From Bacillota bacterium (GTDB lineage: Bacteria > Bacillota_A > Clostridia > Lachnospirales > Lachnospiraceae): 64,000 nt of DNA. The stretch spans positions 62,001 through 126,000 of the forward strand of contig JAEYMU010000030.1 of NCBI GenBank assembly GCA_023407175.1. The letters run 5' to 3'. The position numbers and the translations under genes are program-made. This document shows, in pieces, positions 59,191 to 64,000 of the stretch. Under the pieces are notes generated by a model. That model was not told the DNA's origin. It did not search any database and saw only the letters and a list, made by a program, of their open reading frames with translations. How positions within the stretch are numbered: the stretch's first letter is position 1; every line of letters begins with the position of its first letter.

Positions 59191-60093
59191 TTATTTTACA
59201 CATCCGATCAATTCCTTGATGTCACTGATGTTATATTTTTGCATATAGGCCTCAATTCCTTCCACAACCTCCATCGTTGCAGCCGGATTAATGAAATTGG
59301 CCGTACCCACAGCTACCATGCTGGCGCCTGCCATGATAAACTCCAATGCATCCTCCGCATTCATGATTCCGCCCATGCCGATAACCGGAAGCTTCACCGC
59401 TCCCGCAGCCTGGTACACCATGCGAACTGCAATCGGCTTAACGGCAGGGCCTGACAAACCCCCCGTCCTATTGGCAAGCGCAAAGGCCCGGCGATTAATA
59501 TCTATCTTCATCCCGGTCAGCGTATTGATCAGGGAAATTGCATCGGCTCCCCCTGCTTCGGCGGCCCTTGCCACCTCGGCAATACTGGTCACATTCGGGC
59601 TTAGCTTCATGATGACCGGCTGTCTTGCACGCTTCTTAATTTCCTTTGTAATTGCCTCGACACAGCCCGGGTCCTGACCGAAGGCTATGCCGCCTTCCTT
59701 CACGTTCGGACAGGATATGTTGATTTCCAGCATGTCCACATCCTGATCGGCCAGACGCTCCACCACCTCACAATATTCCTCCGTCGTCTTTCCAACCACA
59801 TTCACGATGATTTTTGCCTTCTGCCCTCTTAAGAACGGAATATCCCGCTGAATGAAGAGATCCACACCGGGATTTTGAAGCCCAATGGCATTCAGCATCC
59901 CCCCATAGGTTTCCGCAACCCTGGGCGTGGGATTTCCGGGCCAGGGAACACTGGATACTCCCTTGGTGGTTACTGCTCCAAGCCTTGATAAATCCACATA
60001 TTCACTGTATTCCATACCGGAGCCGAAGGTCCCGGAGGCAGTGGTTACCGGATTTTGAAAGGTTATTCCTGCGATTGTTATACTGGTATTCAT
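59191..60093 (-). CDS. pyrD: Dihydroorotate dehydrogenase, class 1B catalytic subunit
   Basis: 300 residues. FMN TIM barrel: ITIAGITFQNPVTTASGTFGSG (5-26), catalytic Cys in LEINISCPNVKEGGIAFG (about 125-142), KLSPNVTSI (about 165), and the FMN phosphate loops GMGGIMNAEDAL and GASMVAVGTA (about 240-265). NAD-linked through PyrK. Its start overlaps the pyrK stop by 4 bp, ensuring coupled synthesis. Confidence 0.96.
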   Translation of the reverse strand: MNTSITIAGITFQNPVTTASGTFGSGMEYSEYVDLSRLGAVTTKGVSSVPWPGNPTPRVAETYGGMLNAIGLQNPGVDLFIQRDIPFLRGQKAKIIVNVVGKTTEEYCEVVERLADQDVDMLEINISCPNVKEGGIAFGQDPGCVEAITKEIKKRARQPVIMKLSPNVTSIAEVARAAEAGGADAISLINTLTGMKIDINRRAFALANRTGGLSGPAVKPIAVRMVYQAAGAVKLPVIGMGGIMNAEDALEFIMAGASMVAVGTANFINPAATMEVVEGIEAYMQKYNISDIKELIGCVK

Positions 60094-60851
60094 AGCTCCA
60101 CCTCTTTTGCATAAAACACCGGTCCGTCCTTGCAGATCCGCTTATTATTCACATTAGTGTGATGATCTGTTTCTTTGGTTTTACAGACACAGGCAAGACA
60201 GGCTCCTATGCCGCAGGCCATCCGCTCTTCCAGGGATAGCTGCGCCTGAATCCCCTTCTCTGTTGCATATGCCTTAACTCCGCGAAGCATCGGAGTGGGT
60301 CCGCAGGCGAAAATGATATCCGCACTTAGGGAATTTTCCTTAATGGCATCGAGCACATTACCCTTCGTGCCCCTGCTGCCATCCTCGGTTGACAAAAACA
60401 CTCTTCCATAGGCTTCAAACTCCTCGTTGAGGAAGGTAATATCCCGGTAACCGAGCACAATCTGTTTCTCACAGCTTAGCTGCTTTGCCAGCTCAAGCAT
60501 GGGAGGAATGCCGATACCGCCGCCGATCAGAATTGCCTTCTTTCCCTCCGGAGTAAAGCCGTTGCCCAGCGGCCCCATAGCCTCCAGCTCATCCCCTGCC
60601 TTCATCGCGGCAAATTCTTCGGTGCCCTTGCCGGCAATCCGGTAAACCAGGCGCAGCGCCTCTTTTTTGCTGTCAAGCTCACAGATACTGATCGGCCTGG
60701 GCAGCAGCCTGCTCCCATCCCGGGGATAGAGGGACACAAATTGCCCCGGCTTTGCCTCACCTGCTATCTGCGGGGCCTTCAGCCACATACTGTAGATATC
60801 GGTGGCAAGCATATCATTTGCCAATACGGCGAATTTACTTTTTATTGCCAT
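60090..60851 (-). CDS. pyrK: Dihydroorotate dehydrogenase electron-transfer subunit
   Basis: 253 residues. FAD domain with RPISICELD (about 51), GGGIGIPPMLELAKQL (about 109-124; NAD site), and the C-terminal 2Fe-2S cluster Cys set CGIGACLACVCKT plus a later Cys in RICKDGPVF (about 218-247). It passes electrons from PyrD to NAD. Start 60851 lies in the tail of a hairpin (60867-60901) with AGAACGGAGT as ribosome-binding site. Confidence 0.95.
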   Translation of the reverse strand: MAIKSKFAVLANDMLATDIYSMWLKAPQIAGEAKPGQFVSLYPRDGSRLLPRPISICELDSKKEALRLVYRIAGKGTEEFAAMKAGDELEAMGPLGNGFTPEGKKAILIGGGIGIPPMLELAKQLSCEKQIVLGYRDITFLNEEFEAYGRVFLSTEDGSRGTKGNVLDAIKENSLSADIIFACGPTPMLRGVKAYATEKGIQAQLSLEERMACGIGACLACVCKTKETDHHTNVNNKRICKDGPVFYAKEVEL

Positions 60852-60903
60852 AATAGACTCCGTTCTGCCGTTGCCGGTAAGACTTGCTATACCCGGACGG
60901 CAT

Positions 60904-61308
60904 TTATCCTTCTATAATTTTGACCTGTACCTTACGGATTCTTGGACCGTCGAATTCCATGAAATAAATTCCCTGCCAGGTTCCAAGCACCAGTCTTCCT
61001 TCTTCAATAATCACAGTTTGGGAAAAACCCATCATACTTGCTTTAATATGGGCGGCTGAGTTGCCCTCCCGGTGATGATAACCGTCCTGTGAGGGAACAA
61101 TTTTCCCTGTTTCCATTAAAAAATCCCGGATAACATCCGGATCGGCGTTCTCATTGATGGTAATTCCTGCCGTCGTATGCGGTATGAAAACCACACAAAG
61201 ACCATTTTTTACACCACTTTCCTTGACCTGGGCCTGTACCTCTCTGGTAATGTCAATCATTGCACATGTTTGTCCGGATTTGATCCCAAAAGTATAGATT
61301 TCGCTCAT
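60904..61308 (-). CDS. yjbQ: YjbQ-family protein (UPF0047)
   Basis: 134 residues, trimeric beta-fold family. Signature FIPHTTAGITINENADPDVIRDFL (about 43-66), HHREGNSAAHIKASMMG (about 79-95) and LGTWQGIYFMEFDGPR (about 108-123); the conserved His residues line a metal site. Some members have thiamine-phosphate synthase side activity, but the physiological role is unsettled. The start is ATG 61308 after ATGGAGGTCAAA. Upstream of pyrK by 52 bp, probably in the same transcript. Confidence 0.9.
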   Translation of the reverse strand: MSEIYTFGIKSGQTCAMIDITREVQAQVKESGVKNGLCVVFIPHTTAGITINENADPDVIRDFLMETGKIVPSQDGYHHREGNSAAHIKASMMGFSQTVIIEEGRLVLGTWQGIYFMEFDGPRIRKVQVKIIEG

Positions 61309-61522
61309 TTTGACCTCCATTCCAAGGCTGAAAGAGAGCTTCCTTCAACCTTAAGTACCTTCCTTATCTTTTGTAATATTAATAATACCAAACATTTTTA
61401 AATGTATCATATTTTTGAATCGCCTGTAAACAAAAAATAGTATGAATTATATATAAAATTACAGTGTTTTATTAATATTTCAAAGAACCGGCAGCCGCCT
61501 GTACTAGCCTCACGTATTAGCC

Positions 61523-61551
61523 TTGACACTTTTTCTTTGCCATGTTATATT
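61523..61551 (+). promoter_or_regulatory. Promoter of the cyclophilin gene
   Basis: TTGACA (61523-61528) and TATATT (61546-61551), 17-nt spacer, about 45 bp before the start. Rest of the 61309-61598 gap shows nothing further. Confidence 0.8.
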
Positions 61552-61598
61552 TTACCGGCAGGCTTTTGATTTATTAAATCATATATGAGAGGAAATGG

Positions 61599-62129
61599 AT
61601 GAATATGGCTAATTCAAACCCAATCGTTACAATGGAGCTGCAAAACGGTGATATCCTGAAAATAGAGTTATATCCCGAAATAGCTCCCAACACGGTTAAC
61701 AATTTTATCTCTCTGGTTAAGAAAGGCTATTATGATGGTCTTAAATTCCACAGAGTCATCCGCGGCTTCATGCTTCAGGGCGGCGATCCGGAGGGCACCG
61801 GTATGGGTGGTCCCGGCTATTCAATTAAGGGTGAATTTTCTTATAATAATTTTAAAAATGATTTAAAGCATACAGCTGGAGTTATCTCCATGGCAAGATC
61901 ACAGCGTCCAAACTCCGCAGGCTCCCAATTCTTCATCATGCATAAGGATTCTCCCCATCTGGACGGCTCCTATGCGGCCTTCGGCAAGGTGATTGAAGGA
62001 CTTGAGGCAGTGAATAAGGTTGCCGAAACCAAGACAGATTATTCCGATGCTCCCCTCGAGCCCCAGATTATGAAGAAGCTTACCGTGGAAACCTTCGGTG
62101 TGGATTATCCCGAACCGGAGACATGCTAA
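61599..62129 (+). CDS. Peptidyl-prolyl cis-trans isomerase, cyclophilin type
   Basis: 176 residues. Cyclophilin core: FISLVKKGYYDGLKFHRVIRGFMLQGGDPEGTG (about 35-67, catalytic Arg in FHRVI), ISMARSQRPNSAGSQFFIMH (about 93-112) and LDGSYAAFGKVIEG (about 118-131). Cytoplasmic, no signal peptide. ATG 61599 follows GAGAGGA. Transcribed alone, with its own promoter and terminator. Confidence 0.95.
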   Translation: MNMANSNPIVTMELQNGDILKIELYPEIAPNTVNNFISLVKKGYYDGLKFHRVIRGFMLQGGDPEGTGMGGPGYSIKGEFSYNNFKNDLKHTAGVISMARSQRPNSAGSQFFIMHKDSPHLDGSYAAFGKVIEGLEAVNKVAETKTDYSDAPLEPQIMKKLTVETFGVDYPEPETC

Positions 62130-62142
62130 ATTTTCGATACCA

Positions 62143-62172
62143 GGCTGCTGTCAACTACAGCAGCCCTTTTTA
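62143..62172 (+). terminator. Terminator of the cyclophilin gene
   Basis: GGCTGCTGT (62143-62151) pairs with ACAGCAGCC (62157-62165), then CTTTTTACTTT. Confidence 0.9.
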
Positions 62173-62206
62173 CTTTATTAGGAGATTACGTCCTATTGCA
62201 TAAAAT

Positions 62207-63154
62207 TTATAATATTGCAGCCTGTTTCTTTGCTGCGACCCAGGCCTGCTTCAGATCCTCTCTCATGTCGATAACAGCCTGGCGGGAGGCGTCCGCATAG
62301 CCCTCCGGTCCATACTTTTCATAGGCCTTCAGCTTATAAGCGGCAATAATACCTCTGGAGGAATTCACGATAGCTCCCAGTCCGTCCTTATTAAAATAAT
62401 GTACTAAATCCTCGGCTTTTCCTCCCTGGGCACCATACCCCGGAACCAGAATATAGGTTTTAGGCATCAGCCTGCGAAGTATCTTTCCCATCTCAGGATA
62501 GGTTGCGCCAACAACTGCTCCGATATAGCTGTAGGAGCTTCCCATATGCAGCTCGCCCCATTCCGCCACCTTCTCTCCGACCAGCTCATAAAGCGGCCGG
62601 TTATTAATCAGCTGATCCTGAAATTCTCCGCTGGAGGGATTGGAGGTCTTGACCAGAATAAACAGACCCTTGTTCTCCTCTTTGCATACCTCAATAAAGG
62701 GCTTCACGCCATCGGAGCCAAGATAGGGATTGACTGTTATAAAATCCTCATCAAAGCCCCGGTAGTCCTTACCGCCCACAGTTACCTTGCCCAGATGTCC
62801 CGTCGCATAGGCCAAAGAGGTAGAACCGATATCTCCGCGCTTTACATCCCCGATAACTACCAGTCCCTTCTCCTTGCAGTAATCCACCGTCTGTTTGAAT
62901 ACCTTAAGTCCCTCAAGGCCGAACTGTTCGTACATGGCTATCTGGGGTTTTACGGCGGGAATTAAATCATAGGTGGCATCAATAATTCCCTTATTATACT
63001 GCCAGATTGCCTCTGCGGCTCCCTCAAGGGTTTCTCCCTTCTCACTGTAAGCCTTTTTAAGAATTTGCTGCGGTACATAATCTAACATCGGATCCAGACC
63101 AACCACAATCGGTGCACTTAAGGCTTCAATCTTTTCCACTAATCTGTTAATCAT
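62207..63154 (-). CDS. pyrF: Orotidine-5'-phosphate decarboxylase
   Basis: 315 residues, the longer (subfamily 2) form. Decarboxylates OMP to UMP. VGLDPMLDYVP (about 18), KPQIAMYEQFG (about 70), the catalytic block VIGDVKRGDIGSTSLAYA (about 98-115), and phosphate-site segments VPGYGAQGG (about 240) and VNSSRGIIAAY (about 262). Follows pyrC by 40 bp and precedes the plus-strand cyclophilin gene tail to tail. Confidence 0.96.
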   Translation of the reverse strand: MINRLVEKIEALSAPIVVGLDPMLDYVPQQILKKAYSEKGETLEGAAEAIWQYNKGIIDATYDLIPAVKPQIAMYEQFGLEGLKVFKQTVDYCKEKGLVVIGDVKRGDIGSTSLAYATGHLGKVTVGGKDYRGFDEDFITVNPYLGSDGVKPFIEVCKEENKGLFILVKTSNPSSGEFQDQLINNRPLYELVGEKVAEWGELHMGSSYSYIGAVVGATYPEMGKILRRLMPKTYILVPGYGAQGGKAEDLVHYFNKDGLGAIVNSSRGIIAAYKLKAYEKYGPEGYADASRQAVIDMREDLKQAWVAAKKQAAIL

Positions 63155-63194
63155 CTTCTTTTTTGCCTCCCATTTCCCGGAAGCTTTCCTCCTG

Positions 63195-64000
63195 TTATTT
63201 TTTTATATTGAGTTGATATACAAGCTGTCCCGCCACAAAGGTATATTCTACCCGGCCCCTGACTTTCCTTCCCTGGAACGGGGTATTCCTGCCCATGGAG
63301 TAGAATTTATTCTTATCGATCTTGTACTCTGCCTTCGGGTCAGCAATCACCAGATCGGCAATTTTTCCTTCCCCGATACAGCCCCGGTCAAGCTTAAGAA
63401 CCCTTGCGGGATTTACACTCATCTTCTCTGCCAGTTGGCTTATTGTCAGCCAGCCTCCAAGAACCAGCTCGGTATATGCAAGCGAAAATGCCGTCTCCGA
63501 CCCGACGATGCCAAAGGGAGCTTCTTCAAAGGATTTTGCCTTTTCCCCGGCGCTGTGGGGTGCATGATCGGTTGCGATCACATCGATGATCCCGGCCTTT
63601 AACGCTTCCTTCAAGGCTTTTACATCCCTTGGAGAGCGAAGCGGTGGATTCATCTTATAATCCGCATCATCTCCGGGAATATCCTCGTCACTTAAGGTAA
63701 AATGATGGGGGCAAACCTCCCCGGTAACCTTAAGTCCCTCCTCCTTTGCCAGGGCAAGCATTTGGGCACTGTCCCTGGTGGAGCAGTGGCACAGGTGCAG
63801 TCTGGCACCGGTTTCCTTTGCCAGCAGTATATCCCTGGCTGCGATAATGTCCTCCACTGCATTGCTGATCCCGGCAAGCTTTAGTTCTTCTGCCTTTCTT
63901 CCTGCGTTAATCACTCCTCTTCCCACCAGACTTTTATCCTCACAGTGGGCCAGTACCGGGATATCCTCCTGCGCAGCCTGCCTCATAGCCTCTGCATAGA
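63195..64000 (-). CDS. pyrC: Dihydroorotase, class I, C-terminal part
   Basis: 268 residues visible; the N-terminus lies beyond the window end and the frame is open to the last base (YAEAMRQAAQ). Metal-dependent ring closure of carbamoyl aspartate to dihydroorotate. LAHCEDKSLV with a metal-ligand His, LHLCHCSTRDSAQML, VCPHHFTLSDEDI, and VIATDHAPHSAGEKA with the catalytic Asp are all present, followed by the C-terminal strand KFYSMGRNTPFQGRKVRGRV. With pyrF, pyrK, pyrD and pyrE it makes UMP. Confidence 0.95.
   Translation of the reverse strand, partial: YAEAMRQAAQEDIPVLAHCEDKSLVGRGVINAGRKAEELKLAGISNAVEDIIAARDILLAKETGARLHLCHCSTRDSAQMLALAKEEGLKVTGEVCPHHFTLSDEDIPGDDADYKMNPPLRSPRDVKALKEALKAGIIDVIATDHAPHSAGEKAKSFEEAPFGIVGSETAFSLAYTELVLGGWLTISQLAEKMSVNPARVLKLDRGCIGEGKIADLVIADPKAEYKIDKNKFYSMGRNTPFQGRKVRGRVEYTFVAGQLVYQLNIKK

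Overview
The window looks like chromosome from an anaerobic, endospore-forming Firmicute of the Lachnospiraceae (Clostridium cluster XIVa) type. The evidence is a complete spoIIIAA-AH sporulation operon, the clostridial gene order asp23-nusB-xseA-xseB-ispA-dxs-tlyA-nadK-argR, a pyrK/pyrD (class 1B) pyrimidine cluster, strong GGAGG ribosome-binding sites, and secreted plant-polysaccharide hydrolases (GH43 arabinanase, GH5-like lipoprotein). The genus assignment is inference. No rRNA, tRNA, CRISPR array, prophage or complete insertion sequence was seen.

Layout. 0-16 kb is mostly accessory: the 3' part of a GH43 arabinanase, a GNAT acetyltransferase, a cyclic beta-1,2-glucan synthase encoded as two adjacent ORFs, a SEC-C methionine aminopeptidase with a small AraC protein, a GH5-like lipoprotein, an XRE regulator, an AlkD DNA glycosylase and a DUF4180 protein. 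16-31 kb is a minus-strand core block: yebC; argR, nadK, tlyA, dxs, ispA, xseB, xseA, nusB and asp23; then spoIIIAH to spoIIIAA. A MITE-like element lies between nusB and asp23. 31-36 kb is an accessory island (aroE, a frameshifted flavodoxin-ferredoxin gene, an ArsR regulator, a guanidine-I riboswitch with gdx, a BNR lipoprotein, AraC and tautomerase genes). It separates spoIIIAA from efp-pepP-aroQ-aroK-yqeG, which usually sit beside it. 39-48 kb holds mscL, a PHP phosphatase, three GNAT genes, pheST with a T-box leader, and a nitroreductase divergent from an HxlR regulator. 48-51 kb holds a Cof-type HAD phosphatase, an FAD oxidoreductase and a compact kinase-like protein. 51-55 kb is a nitrogen/sodium cluster: amt and glnK, then a 45-residue membrane protein with an OadB-type Na+ pump subunit, then a second glnK. 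55-64 kb carries a Na+/Ca2+ exchanger, queA, a 50-residue membrane protein, pyrE, pyrD, pyrK, yjbQ, a cyclophilin, pyrF and the 3' part of pyrC.

Most unusual signals: (1) three tandem terminators upstream of amt, each overlapped by a small hexaloop hairpin, which is the architecture of an antitermination switch; (2) two P-II proteins, both lacking the modifiable Tyr51, flanking an orphan OadB-like Na+ pump subunit and a tiny membrane protein; (3) a two-hairpin leader shared by the unrelated genes aroE and queA, with a compensatory base change and identical spacing to the start codon; (4) a recurrent hairpin placed directly before the Shine-Dalgarno sequence, with a GAATGGAGG-like tail, at about fifteen genes; (5) two broken or split genes, the glucan synthase at a domain boundary and the flavodoxin-ferredoxin gene in a T run.

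Starts: several genes have an in-frame ATG GAG G.. five codons or so upstream of the true ATG because the ribosome-binding site itself contains ATGGAGG. In those cases I place the start at the second ATG.
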